A stretch of DNA of 64,000 nucleotides from DUQX01 sp050948825 (GCA_050948825.1 JBMNEO010000003.1:310001-374000), one strand, 5' to 3'; shown: positions 44,261 to 52,587, counted from the stretch's first letter. Numbers and translations are program-made. Notes: generated by a model not told the origin, from the sequence alone.

Positions 44261-45787
44261 TCAGGAACCAGTTTCGCTAACCGGAACAAAACTGTCTAGA
44301 AATTCTTTTATACTCTTTTTCAGAAGCTCCTCCAGCTCATCATCCAAGGCTTTCTTTTCCCGAATCTCCTGAAGGATATTGGGATAGTTGCTCTTCAGGA
44401 AACGGATGTACTCCTGTTCAAAAGGCTCTACCTTTTCAATAGGCAGATTCTCTAAATATCTGTTCACACCTGCATAAATTACTGCGATCTGCTCTTCCAC
44501 CGCCATAGGCTGGTACTGGCCCTGTTTTAAAAGTTCCATCATCCGTTCACCCCTGGATAAACTTGCCATTGTAGCTTTATCCAGATCTGTTCCAAACTGA
44601 GCAAATGCTGCTAATTCCTGGTACTGTGCAAGGTCCAATTTCAAACGTCCTGCTACCTGCTTCATAGCCTTTACTTGGGCAGCCCCTCCTACCCGGGAAA
44701 CAGAAAGCCCCACGTTAATAGCCGGCCGCTGGCCTGCGTAGAATAAATCTCCTTCCAGATAAATCTGACCGTCAGTAATGGAGATGACGTTGGTGGGGAT
44801 ATAAGCAGAGACGTCACCCGCCTGGGTTTCAATTACGGGTAAGGCTGTCATTGAACCGCCACCCATAGCATCACTTAAGCGAGCCGCCCTCTCCAATAAA
44901 CGGGAGTGCAGGTAAAAAATGTCTCCAGGATAAGCTTCCCTTCCGGGGGGCCTCCTTAATAGCAGTGAAAGCTCTCGATAAGCCACAGCGTGCTTGGAAA
45001 GATCATCGTAAACTATCAGAACATCCCGATGCTGATCGTACATAAAATATTCTCCTATAGCACAGCCGGCATAGGGAGCAATATACAATAGCGGGGCTGC
45101 TTCACCGGCATTGGCCACCACCACAGTAGTGTAATCCATTGCACCCGTTTCCTCAAATTTTTGAGTAACGCTGGCTACAGTGGAAGCCTTCTGGCCTATA
45201 GCTACATAGATACAGATAACATCTTGACCCTTTTGGTTGATAATTGTATCCACGGCAATAGCCGTTTTTCCAATTTGACGGTCTCCGATGATCAACTCCC
45301 GCTGCCCCCGACCGATGGGGAACATTCCATCGATAACTTTGATGCCTGTTTGCAGCGGAGTGTTTACCGGTTGACGCTTGATCACCCCGGGGGCGAGGAA
45401 TTCTACCGGCCGGTGCTTCTCAGCCTCGATCGGGCCCTTGTCGTCCAGGGGCTCACCCACCGGACTCACCACGCGGCCGATAAGGCCGTCCCCCACCGGT
45501 ACTTCCATAATACGGCCCGTCCTCTTGACTTCGTCCCCTTCCTTAATATGCTGGTACGGACCCAAAATAACCGTCCCTACGCTATCCTCTTCGAGGTTCA
45601 AGGCCATACCGTAAACTCCCCCTGGAAACTCCAGGAGCTCGCTGGCCATAACTTGCCCCAACTGGACGCGAGCGATGCCGTCACCCACGTAAGTAACTAT
45701 ACCTTTGTTGGCTACCTCTATCTCCAGCTCATAGCGTTCTAGCTGCTGCATCAAAACGCTGGTAATCTCTTCAAGCTTACTATCCAA
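44261..45787 (-). CDS. atpA: F1 ATP synthase alpha subunit
   Basis: This non-catalytic nucleotide-binding subunit of 508 residues has P-loop GDRQIGKTAIA near residue 170, the DDLSKHAVAYRELSLLLRRPPGREAYPGDIFYLHSRLLERAA stretch near 265-305 and the SVSRVGGAAQVKAMK motif near 370. The start is TTG with GGGGTGAG upstream. It is complete, with a 54-base gap to atpG. Confidence 0.97.
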   Translation of the reverse strand: MDSKLEEITSVLMQQLERYELEIEVANKGIVTYVGDGIARVQLGQVMASELLEFPGGVYGMALNLEEDSVGTVILGPYQHIKEGDEVKRTGRIMEVPVGDGLIGRVVSPVGEPLDDKGPIEAEKHRPVEFLAPGVIKRQPVNTPLQTGIKVIDGMFPIGRGQRELIIGDRQIGKTAIAVDTIINQKGQDVICIYVAIGQKASTVASVTQKFEETGAMDYTTVVVANAGEAAPLLYIAPYAGCAIGEYFMYDQHRDVLIVYDDLSKHAVAYRELSLLLRRPPGREAYPGDIFYLHSRLLERAARLSDAMGGGSMTALPVIETQAGDVSAYIPTNVISITDGQIYLEGDLFYAGQRPAINVGLSVSRVGGAAQVKAMKQVAGRLKLDLAQYQELAAFAQFGTDLDKATMASLSRGERMMELLKQGQYQPMAVEEQIAVIYAGVNRYLENLPIEKVEPFEQEYIRFLKSNYPNILQEIREKKALDDELEELLKKSIKEFLDSFVPVSETGS

Positions 45788-45826
45788 ATCTTCTCACCCC
45801 TTTACATCAGTTAACCAACCCGGGTA

Positions 45827-46330
45827 CTAGACTGTCCTTAAACGGGCGCCTATGAGCTCCAACTTTTTCTTGACACTGGCATCTATTACCCGGTCTCCCC
45901 AGCGTAAGACAAGTCCCCCCAATATTTCTGGTTCAATCCTTATCTCCATGCGGACCTTCTTCCCGACAAAACTAACCAACCTGCTTTCCAGTTCGGATTC
46001 CATAGCAGGGGAAAGGGGAGCAGCCACCGTTACGCCCACCGCCTCGATATCCTTCGCTTGATCGAGAAGGCGCTGGTACTCTGGAGCAATAGAAGTAAAC
46101 ATCTCTTCTTTCTTTCTGCTCAATATCCGAGGAAGTAGAGCCTTTAATGCCTGTTCCTTTTCCTGGGGAGAAAAAAGCGGATGAGAAAGGATTTTTTGGA
46201 GCTCGGCATCTTCCTCAAAAATTTCTTTCAGTGAGGCAAGCTTCTCTCCAACCTCTTCTTCTTGCCCCCATTTTTGGGCTGCATAAAAGAGGGCCTCCGC
46301 ATAGTGCCGGGCAACTCTTTTGTCGTTCAC
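45827..46330 (-). CDS. atpH: ATP synthase delta subunit, slightly short
   Basis: Delta joins the peripheral stalk to the top of F1. The N-terminus (RVARHYAEALFYAAQKWG) and the C-terminal domain (VTVAAPLSPAMESELESRLVSFVGKKVRMEIRIEPEILGGLVLRWGDRVIDASV) are clear. The middle helix is short: after ALLPRIL the sequence jumps to SRKKEEMFTSIAPEYQ, without the usual LNFLxLL segment. This gives 167 residues instead of about 180. The frame stays open. It overlaps the atpF stop by 4 bases. Confidence 0.9.
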   Translation of the reverse strand: MNDKRVARHYAEALFYAAQKWGQEEEVGEKLASLKEIFEEDAELQKILSHPLFSPQEKEQALKALLPRILSRKKEEMFTSIAPEYQRLLDQAKDIEAVGVTVAAPLSPAMESELESRLVSFVGKKVRMEIRIEPEILGGLVLRWGDRVIDASVKKKLELIGARLRTV

Positions 46331-46835
46331 TGTAACCTCTCCACCTCCGCAAGGGCATCCTGAAGCAGATGCTCCTGATCTTCAGAGGTAAGGGTGCGGG
46401 CCAAAACCTTGCCTGTCGCCATGACCACAAGTTCTGCTGCCTGACCGCGAATGGCAGCCATAGCCGACCTTTTTTCTTTTTCTATTTCCAGCCGAGCCTG
46501 CTCCAGGGCACGCGCGGCCTCTTCCTTAGCCTGGGCGACCAGTTCCGAGCGTGTAACTTCCGCCATCTCGGCAGCCCGTTGTAATATTGCCTGAGCCTCC
46601 TGATGTGCCTCGTTTAGTTGTTGCTGGTAAGAGGCCAAAAGCTCGTCCGCCTTTTCTCTGGCAGAAGCCGCTTCCCTGAGATCCCCTTCAATCTTTTCTC
46701 CTCTGATCACTCACAGCTTTGCTAAGAGGCTTCCAGAGGATTAAGTAAAGCCCTCCTAAGACCACCAATACGTTAACCGTCATGGAGTAAAAAACTCCAA
46801 ATATTAAAAGACAAGGCATCTAAAATAGCCTCCAT
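46327..46835 (-). pseudogene. atpF: ATP synthase Fo b subunit gene, disrupted by two frameshifts
   Basis: The gene begins at ATG 46835 after GGAGGTGGTG with MEAILDALSFNIWSFLL and runs into a stop. The next frame continues as MTVNVLVVLGGLYLILWKP then SKAVSD, the rest of the membrane anchor. A third frame then carries EKIEGDLREAASAREKADELL and the long stalk helix to 46327. Two single-base insertions, near 46784 and near 46706, explain the breaks. Read through them, it is a normal b subunit of about 168 residues. As written, only the soluble helix (127 residues from a GTG) can be made, without the anchor. Confidence 0.85.
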
Positions 46836-46873
46836 ATAACACCACCTCCTTTATTTTATCGCATAGTTTTGAA

Positions 46874-47098
46874 TTAAATTTTAGTCCACAGGAGGATGGA
46901 TATTACGAAGGAAAAGAGGGTCAGGGCCTCCATAAAAGCCAGGGCGAGAATTAAGCTGGTACGAATATCCCCCCCGGCCTCCGGTTGCCTGGCAATGCCC
47001 TCCATTGCACCACGTGTAGCAATCCCTTGCCCAATACCAGAACCTAAAGCAGCTATACTTACAGCCAGAGCCGCACCTATATAAGCCAATCCATTCAT
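46874..47098 (-). CDS. atpE: ATP synthase Fo c subunit
   Basis: This 74-residue hairpin forms the rotor ring. The first helix has the glycine pattern GSGIGQG, the loop is RQPEAGGD, and the second helix has the ion-carrying glutamate in FMEALTLFSFV at residue 58. A glutamine is present in helix 1, but the residues after the glutamate are Ala-Leu where sodium rings normally have Ser/Thr pairs and a Tyr. This favours proton transport, by inference. The start overlaps the atpB stop as TAATG. Confidence 0.95.
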   Translation of the reverse strand: MNGLAYIGAALAVSIAALGSGIGQGIATRGAMEGIARQPEAGGDIRTSLILALAFMEALTLFSFVISILLWTKI

Positions 47099-47823
47099 TA
47101 CTCTAGCCTCCTTAAATACTTTTTAATTTCTCTTAATGTCCTTGGATAAAAGAAGCTGATATATACCACTGTCAACAAAGAAAAAACCAGGGCTTGGATA
47201 ACGCCCATAATTATCCCTAAAGCCATCACAGGGGTCGGGAGCAACAAGGGAAACATACAGGAGCAGTGCCGCAACCACCGTCTTCTCGCCAAACATGTTG
47301 GCAAAAAGACGGAGGGATAAAGACACAGGTTTAACCAGCTCTTCAATAATCATTCAGCGGAAATAAAAAGGGAATGGGCTGAAAAAAATGCTTGATATAC
47401 CCTCCCAGCCCATTCTTTTTAATACCGATAAGCTGGACCAGGATAATTGTTACTACAGCAAACGCCACCGTGGTAGACAGGTCGGTGGTAGGCGGTCTCA
47501 TCTCCGGGATGAACCAGGCAAGGTTGAGAAATAAAATAAACAAAAACAGAGTCCCGACCAATGGGAGAAACCTGCGCCCTTCCTTGCCCATGTTATCCTC
47601 CAGGAGATCATAAAAAAAGTCTGCCACCATTTCAACCAGAGCTCTGAATTCCTCCGGGGTATGGTGCTGAAACGCCTGGAGATGAGATATGCCACGATAA
47701 AAACGACGATCATGACTATCCAGGTATTGAACACAGTGGTACTGATAGGCACAGGACCCAGATAAAACAGAATCACGCGGCCTGTACGTGTTCTAATAAA
47801 TGCTGCAATGCTTCCAAACCCAA
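47098..47823 (-). pseudogene. atpB: ATP synthase Fo a subunit gene, disrupted by four frameshifts
   Basis: All parts of a normal a subunit are present but in shifting frames. LEALQHLLEHVQA starts at TTG 47823 (GGAGGG upstream). A second frame has VILFYLGPVPISTTVFNTWIVM to SRRFSTIP. A third has EEFRALVEMVADFFYDLLEDNMG to QPIPFLFPLN. A fourth has IIEELVKPVSLSLRLFANMFGEKTVVAALLLYVSLVAP. The last frame has PVMALGIIMGVIQALVF to the stop, with the essential arginine in the LSLRLFANMFGE segment. Breaks lie near 47776, 47657 (GGGG on plus), 47351 and 47238 (GGG on plus). Three of the four are in C/G runs. As written no functional protein is made. Confidence 0.88.
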
Positions 47824-47829
47824 TTTAAG

Positions 47830-48204
47830 CTATCCCTCCTTTCCTCGGATAATTAAAAAAGCCTGGCCGATGAAAGCCATAATCTCAAGAAGAAGGCCGG
47901 TTAATACCCCAAATAGGAACAGTTCTCCTGCCAAAGCAGAAAGGCCTAACAAACCTAAGAAAACAAAAAGCCTTATTAGTGAACGGGCTATCAGCCTGTT
48001 CGCTGCCTTCCGGGGGGAGAGACCTTCTGCATTAACCACAGCCTTCATCTGCCAGCGGTAAAAGAGCCAGGCAATGAAAGCGGCGAGAGCTACGCCCAGA
48101 GCAAAGGACCTGTAACCAAGCAACAACGATATGACAATAATTCCCACACCCAGTATTGCCATGACTTTTTCTGCGGCTTTTAATCCTTTATTCCTGCTGC
48201 TCAT
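47830..48204 (-). CDS. atpI: ATP synthase protein I (AtpI/UncI-like)
   Basis: This 124-residue hydrophobic protein with four predicted membrane segments lies in the atpI position before atpB. AtpI-type proteins help c-ring assembly or magnesium uptake, and they are poorly conserved. The assignment therefore rests on position, size and topology. The open frame is intact, in contrast to the flanking atpB and atpZ. It overlaps the atpZ stop by 17 bases. Confidence 0.75.
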   Translation of the reverse strand: MSSRNKGLKAAEKVMAILGVGIIVISLLLGYRSFALGVALAAFIAWLFYRWQMKAVVNAEGLSPRKAANRLIARSLIRLFVFLGLLGLSALAGELFLFGVLTGLLLEIMAFIGQAFLIIRGKEG

Positions 48205-48462
48205 CGTCTTCTATTTCTGACTCCTTTTCCGGCTTTTTTCCCATTAGAGCATTTAATTCTTTCCATAAACTATAAAACCCTGCTCCTACTCCTAAAAAAA
48301 CACCCAACAACATAAAAACCGGGAAAGTCCCCAGGCGGCGGTCAATCCACCATCCTCCATAGAGCCCTAAAAAAACTGCCGCAATCATAGTAATCCCGAA
48401 GGAGAAGAGCTAGGTTGCCGTGGCTGAATATAACGCACCCACTGTGGTTTTTTTTTAGCCAA
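48188..48462 (-). pseudogene. AtpZ-like gene, frameshifted in its 5' part
   Basis: A TTG start at 48462 gives AKKKPQWVRYIQ and then leaves the family pattern, ending at a stop. A different frame carries LFSFGITMIAAVFLGLYGGWWIDRRLGTFPVF, the two-helix AtpZ/AtpI-family core, and an acidic tail to 48188. At least one base is missing near 48428, and the frame that would align also holds a TAG just before LFSFGIT. As written, only a 66-residue piece starting within the first helix can be translated. It should be the first gene of the ATP synthase operon. Confidence 0.7.
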
Positions 48463-48524
48463 TGTAGGATCATCCCTGCCGATGTTGTAACTGTGTTAAC
48501 CAAATAATTGTTATCTATTTCACA

Positions 48525-49469
48525 TTATTGCACATTACACGTACCAATTATGATTAAAAGGCTATAGATAATTTCTAAAAGTCTGCCGTGTTTTTCTTTT
48601 TTCTTTTTAGCCTTTTTCAAGCTTCTTCTAAAAGGTTCGCTTTTCCATCGCAAATTCCTGCTATTGTAACAAAAATTTTTCGCTGAGTTTACTTTTTCCC
48701 GGATAGAAACGTTTTTTCTATAAATGATGCGCAAACCTTCAAGAGTAAGGAAGTGGTTAACCTCCTGGATTGTCTCAGACTCCTGCGCAATAAGCCCTGC
48801 CAATCCCCCTGTTGCAACAACAAAAGGCTTTTTGGAAAATTCTTTTACCATACGTTTAACGATACCGTCAACTTGGCCCACAAACCCGAATAATATACCT
48901 GATTGCATACTGGAGACGGTATCCTTCCCAATAACCCTTTGCGGTTTAACCAGTTCGACGCGGGGCAGTTTTGCCGCTTTCTGGAACAGGGCCTCCATGG
49001 AAATGTCAATGCCGGGAGCAATTGCCCCGCCAATATAGTCTCCTTTTTCAGATACGGCACAAAACGTTGTAGCTGTACCAAAATCAACAATAATTAAAGG
49101 GCCGCCATAGAGCTCAATTGCTGCGACCGAATTGACAACACGATCCGCTCCTACTTCACGGGGGTTGTCATACAGTATATTAAGGCCTGTTTTAATCCCG
49201 GGGCCTACAATCAGGGGTACAAGGTTAAAATATTTTTGGGCCATCTTCTCCAGGGGATAATGCAGCGTAGGCACAACAGAAGAAATAATCATTGCATCAA
49301 TTGACCCTGTCTCCAACCCGTTATGCTGGATAAGATTCCTGATTATTACCCCATATTCGTCATCTGTCTGGTTACGGTTTGTTGATATACGCCAGCACAT
49401 CTTCAATTCCTGGCCATTATATACCCCCAACATTATATTAGAATTACCAACATCTATAGCCAGGAGCAT
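48525..49469 (-). CDS. coaX: Type III pantothenate kinase with an extra C-terminal tail
   Basis: CoaX phosphorylates pantothenate in coenzyme A synthesis. Motifs are DVGNSNIMLGVY at residues 6-17, the DRVVNSVAA motif near 108, DFGTATTF near 129 and GGAIAPGI near 147. The family usually ends near HFLTLEGLRIIYRKN, at about residue 256. Here the frame runs on for 58 residues that are very basic (RRSLKKAKKKKEKHG) and end in a hydrophobic stretch, coding unlike the rest. I suspect loss of the normal stop. The usual neighbour birA is missing. Confidence 0.93.
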   Translation of the reverse strand: MLLAIDVGNSNIMLGVYNGQELKMCWRISTNRNQTDDEYGVIIRNLIQHNGLETGSIDAMIISSVVPTLHYPLEKMAQKYFNLVPLIVGPGIKTGLNILYDNPREVGADRVVNSVAAIELYGGPLIIVDFGTATTFCAVSEKGDYIGGAIAPGIDISMEALFQKAAKLPRVELVKPQRVIGKDTVSSMQSGILFGFVGQVDGIVKRMVKEFSKKPFVVATGGLAGLIAQESETIQEVNHFLTLEGLRIIYRKNVSIREKVNSAKNFCYNSRNLRWKSEPFRRSLKKAKKKKEKHGRLLEIIYSLLIIIGTCNVQ

Positions 49470-49588
49470 ATCCTACCACCTCTTCCTAGATAAATATAAT
49501 ACATTAAGGAGAAAATATAAATATTATAGCGGGTAACATCTATTTAGGGGCAGGCCCGCACCGCAAAGCGCGGTACAGGCCTGAGAAA

Positions 49589-50182
49589 CTACCATAGTTT
49601 ACCTGAAACATGAATAACCCTACGGCCCACTCCCGAATCAAGAACTCTTTTTAAGGCGCGGCCCAAGGTAAATAATATCACGGTATAAACGGGGATAGAG
49701 ACAACCGCTTCCACTATTTTGGGGGGAACAGTGACGGCTCTGAATGTCCCAAACAGTGTTTCGATGAAATAGGGAACCAGAAGGATATTTACCAGGACAA
49801 ATACCAATGAAACTGACAGGAAGAGCGGAAAAATCCCCACTTCACGCCTGCCCCTGGCGGCTATCATAAAAACCAGACCGGGAATAATGCCGCGCAATGC
49901 AGCGGTTAGCGTAAAATGCGGCATATAAGGCCCCATGGGACCGCCGATAAAAAAGCCCACCAGATCTCCTACCGCTCCTACAAGGCCGCCCGCTAAAGGT
50001 CCCATAAATAGCCCGGCAAAAATAACAGGCACTGCACCAAAGCCGATACGCAGCCCCTCAACCCCGGCAAATGGTATGCGCAGGCTTAAATAACGCTCAA
50101 AAACAATATTCAGGGCAATCAGCAAGGACATCCTGACCAGCATCTGCGTGGTTAACTCCGATTTCGGTTTGCTTTGCAACAT
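49589..50182 (-). CDS. folT: Folate-family ECF transporter S component (FolT-like)
   Basis: This 197-residue membrane protein has six predicted helices and the S-component features ERYLSLRIPF near residue 31 and the RIGFGAVPVIFAGLFMGPLAGGLVGAVGDLVGF block near residues 44-76. Such proteins capture the vitamin and dock to a shared EcfAAT module, which is not in this window. A THF riboswitch lies directly before it, which makes folate the likely substrate. The frame opens at GTG 50194 inside the ribosome site, so ATG 50182 (11 bases after GGAGG) is the start. Confidence 0.9.
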   Translation of the reverse strand: MLQSKPKSELTTQMLVRMSLLIALNIVFERYLSLRIPFAGVEGLRIGFGAVPVIFAGLFMGPLAGGLVGAVGDLVGFFIGGPMGPYMPHFTLTAALRGIIPGLVFMIAARGRREVGIFPLFLSVSLVFVLVNILLVPYFIETLFGTFRAVTVPPKIVEAVVSIPVYTVILFTLGRALKRVLDSGVGRRVIHVSGKLW

Positions 50183-50192
50183 AAAAGGAAAC

Positions 50193-50268
50193 ACCTCCTT
50201 TCCCTAAAGATGGGCAGGCTGCCACATCTAAGAGAAAGGAGGTATTGAGCTCTTCTTTTGCTCTTATG
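50193..50268 (-). promoter_or_regulatory. Expression platform of the THF riboswitch: anti-SD/SD pairing
   Basis: After the aptamer, ACCTCCTTTCTCT (50231-50243) can pair over 13 positions, one of them G-U, with AGGGAAAGGAGGT (50193-50205), which holds the folT ribosome site. An alternative hairpin, CACATAAGAG near 50265 with CTCTTAGATGTG near 50226, overlaps the anti-SD edge. There is no T run, so control is probably translational. Confidence 0.7.
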
Positions 50269-50377
50269 TGGACAGCGGATGCGGTGCTATGTCGCAGGCA
50301 CGTCCTTAACAGGGCCCCTTTCGTCTAAGGGCAACTTCCCATCCCTTAGCACTTAACGCACAACACCTACTCTGCCA
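50269..50377 (-). promoter_or_regulatory. Tetrahydrofolate (THF) riboswitch aptamer
   Basis: The minus strand shows the class I THF pattern: a closing stem TGGCAG with CTGTCCA, then AGAGTAG, the conserved GCGTTAAGTG, GGGATG, and a 3' part with GCACCGCATCCGC. The spacing agrees with the known aptamer. It lies between fhs and a folate-type ECF transporter gene, which is a typical target. Confidence 0.92.
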
Positions 50378-50427
50378 TCAAATGCAACTACTTTAGTGTC
50401 TTTTTATTTGCATACCAGAGCCTTAGA

Positions 50428-52191
50428 TTAGAATAATCCTTTTACTTTACCTGTTTCCACATCTACATCAATACGGCGATAGGCCGGGTTGGAACCTGTA
50501 CCGGGCATAAGGCTGATCTGACCTGCTACCGGGACAACAAATCCGGCTCCCTTATAAGTTAGGATATCCCGTACAAAGAGCTTCCATCCCTTGGGTACGC
50601 CTTTTAATACAGGGTTGTCAGTCAAACTCAAGTGGGTCTTCACCATGCAAGTGCCCAGCTTCTGTAGTTCGGGATCAGCTTCCATTCTTTTGGCTTTTTC
50701 CATAGCATCCGGTGAATACTCAACGCCATCGGCACCGTAAACCTCTTTGGCAATAAGTTCTATGCGCTGGCGCAGGGGAGTTTCCAGTTCGTAGAGAAAC
50801 TTGAATTCATTCTTTTCTTCGCACGCTTCTATAACAGCGTCAGCCAGTTCGAGGGCACCTTCGCCGCCATACTGCCAGTGCTTGGAAAGGGCAACCCTTG
50901 CACCCGCTTCTTCAGCCAGGCGGCGGACAGTGGCGATTTCTTTTTCCGTATCGGTATGGAAAGCGTTAATGCAAACTACCGGGCTCATACCGGACTTCTT
51001 AATAACATTAATGAGATGTATGAGGTTTTCGCAACCTTTTTCCACCCAGGGAATGTTCTCCTGGCTGTATCCGGGATCCAGCGGCTTTCCAGGGACAGGA
51101 AGCGGAGCTCCGCCGTGGCACTTCAGGGCTCTAATCGTCGCTACAAGAACAGCACAATGAGGTTTGAGGCCGGACATACGGCACTTGATGTTCCAGAACT
51201 TCTCAAACCCGATATCAGCAGCAAAGCCGGATTCCGTTACCAGATAATCGCCTAGTTTCAATCCTACACGGTCGGCCACAATCGAATTCTGCCCAACGGC
51301 AATATTAGCAAAAGGTCCTGCATGGACAAAACAGGGCTGGCCTTCCAGTGTTTGCATCAGGTTAGGGTTCAATGCCTGCACCATCCAGGCGGTCATCGCG
51401 CCATCAACCTCGAGATCGGCAGTGGTTACAGGATTGCCCTTCTTATCATATGCAACCACAATCCTGCCCATGCGCTCCCGCATATCTTTCAAATCATTGG
51501 AAACAGCAAGAATAGCCATAATTTCAGAGGAAACTGCGATGGCAAAGCCGGAATCCATCATGAATCCGTCCATTTTGCCCCCACGGCCGATAGTAATATT
51601 ACGCAGTGCCTGGGCGCAAAAGTCCATAATCCACTTCATTTCCACATTCCTCGGGTCGATGTTCAACCGCTTCAGGCCGATCTTTCCCAAAAAGGCATCG
51701 CTGTAGTTAAATTCGTGCTGCAAACGTGATGTTAAAGCAACCATAGCCAGGTTATGTGCATTCATCACGGCATTAATATCGCCTGTAAGGCCTAAAGAAA
51801 ACTCTGTAAGGGGAATACACTGCGACAATCCACCGCCGGCAGCAGAGCCCTTAACGTTCATAGTCGGCCCTCCGGAAGGCTGCCTGATTGCTCCGATGAC
51901 ATTCTTGCCCCGCTTGCCCAAACCTTGAACCAGCCCTACCAAGGAGGTGGACTTACCTTCTCCCAATGGTGTCGGGGTAATGGCTGTAACGTCAATATAC
52001 TTACCATCGGGTCTGTCTTTTAAGCGATCCAAAACCTTTTTAAAATCTACTTTGGCAACATAGTGACCATAAGGAAGAAGTTCTTCCTTTCCCAAGCCCA
52101 GCTCTTCACCGAGTTGGTAAACTGTCTTCATTCTCGATTCTGCTTCTTCAGCAATTTCCCAGTCAGCATGTTTGGTTGGATCTAAAGCCAT
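50428..52191 (-). CDS. fhs: Formate-tetrahydrofolate ligase
   Basis: Fhs makes 10-formyl-THF from formate, ATP and THF, the entry of the methyl branch of the Wood-Ljungdahl pathway and a purine C1 source. This 587-residue protein has the ATP motif PTPLGEGKST near residue 72, RQPSGGPTMNVKGSAAGGG near 103, the GRGGKMDGFMMDSGFAIAVSSE region near 199 and VVCINAFHTDTEKE near 405. It is about 30 residues longer than typical enzymes, mainly at the N-terminus. AGGAGG lies before the ATG. A riboswitch-controlled folate transporter follows. Confidence 0.97.
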   Translation of the reverse strand: MALDPTKHADWEIAEEAESRMKTVYQLGEELGLGKEELLPYGHYVAKVDFKKVLDRLKDRPDGKYIDVTAITPTPLGEGKSTSLVGLVQGLGKRGKNVIGAIRQPSGGPTMNVKGSAAGGGLSQCIPLTEFSLGLTGDINAVMNAHNLAMVALTSRLQHEFNYSDAFLGKIGLKRLNIDPRNVEMKWIMDFCAQALRNITIGRGGKMDGFMMDSGFAIAVSSEIMAILAVSNDLKDMRERMGRIVVAYDKKGNPVTTADLEVDGAMTAWMVQALNPNLMQTLEGQPCFVHAGPFANIAVGQNSIVADRVGLKLGDYLVTESGFAADIGFEKFWNIKCRMSGLKPHCAVLVATIRALKCHGGAPLPVPGKPLDPGYSQENIPWVEKGCENLIHLINVIKKSGMSPVVCINAFHTDTEKEIATVRRLAEEAGARVALSKHWQYGGEGALELADAVIEACEEKNEFKFLYELETPLRQRIELIAKEVYGADGVEYSPDAMEKAKRMEADPELQKLGTCMVKTHLSLTDNPVLKGVPKGWKLFVRDILTYKGAGFVVPVAGQISLMPGTGSNPAYRRIDVDVETGKVKGLF

Positions 52192-52433
52192 ATTAACCCT
52201 CCTAAAATTTTTTTGGGGTAACCTCCTACCCTTTAAACCTTTAAGGCAAAAAATTCTTCCTTCAAAATAAACGATTAAGGACGATTTCTTTTTATGTACA
52301 TCTTACCTCCTTTTTTAGGATTTTCTCAATATTTCAAGTAAAAATGCAACTTCCTTACTTTAACCCAAAAATCTATTCTACAAAAGAAAATAAAATCCTG
52401 CTGCAAATAATAAGATTTTCACTATTTATTTAA
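52192..52433 (-). promoter_or_regulatory. fhs upstream region with an 8-codon leader ORF
   Basis: The fhs upstream region on the minus strand holds AAAAAAGGAGG followed by a short ORF (ATG at 52299-52301, TAA at 52275-52277) reading MYIKRNRP. A small hairpin of GGGTA with TACCC has GGAGGT in its loop (52215-52231). No clear -35/-10 pair was found. Confidence 0.4.
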
Positions 52434-52583
52434 AGAGACGGTTCTTGCTTTCGCATATCCTGCGACAGGGGACGGCTGCGACAACGGGGACGGTTCTTGC
52501 TGTCGCATATCTAATACCGACAACAGGGGACGGTTCCCCCTGCATCTTTTTAGATATGCGACAGCAAGAACCGTCCCCGTTGT
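52434..52583. repeat. Complex cluster of GGGACGGTTCT-family repeats with a 34-bp perfect inverted repeat
   Basis: At least four partial copies of the core (GACGGTTC or GGGGACGG) lie in 150 bases. The largest structure is a perfect 34-base inverted repeat (52481-52514 and 52550-52583) enclosing a 35-base loop that holds another core copy. The right arm ends 5 bases from the ftsH stop codon. The pattern suggests repeated insertion or duplication of one palindromic element. Confidence 0.9.
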
Positions 52584-52587
52584 TGTA

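Noticed and set aside
46327..46710. A 127-residue soluble AtpF variant starting at GTG as a genuine short b subunit
   Set aside because: The missing membrane anchor is encoded just upstream in two other frames, so the short frame is a product of frameshifts.
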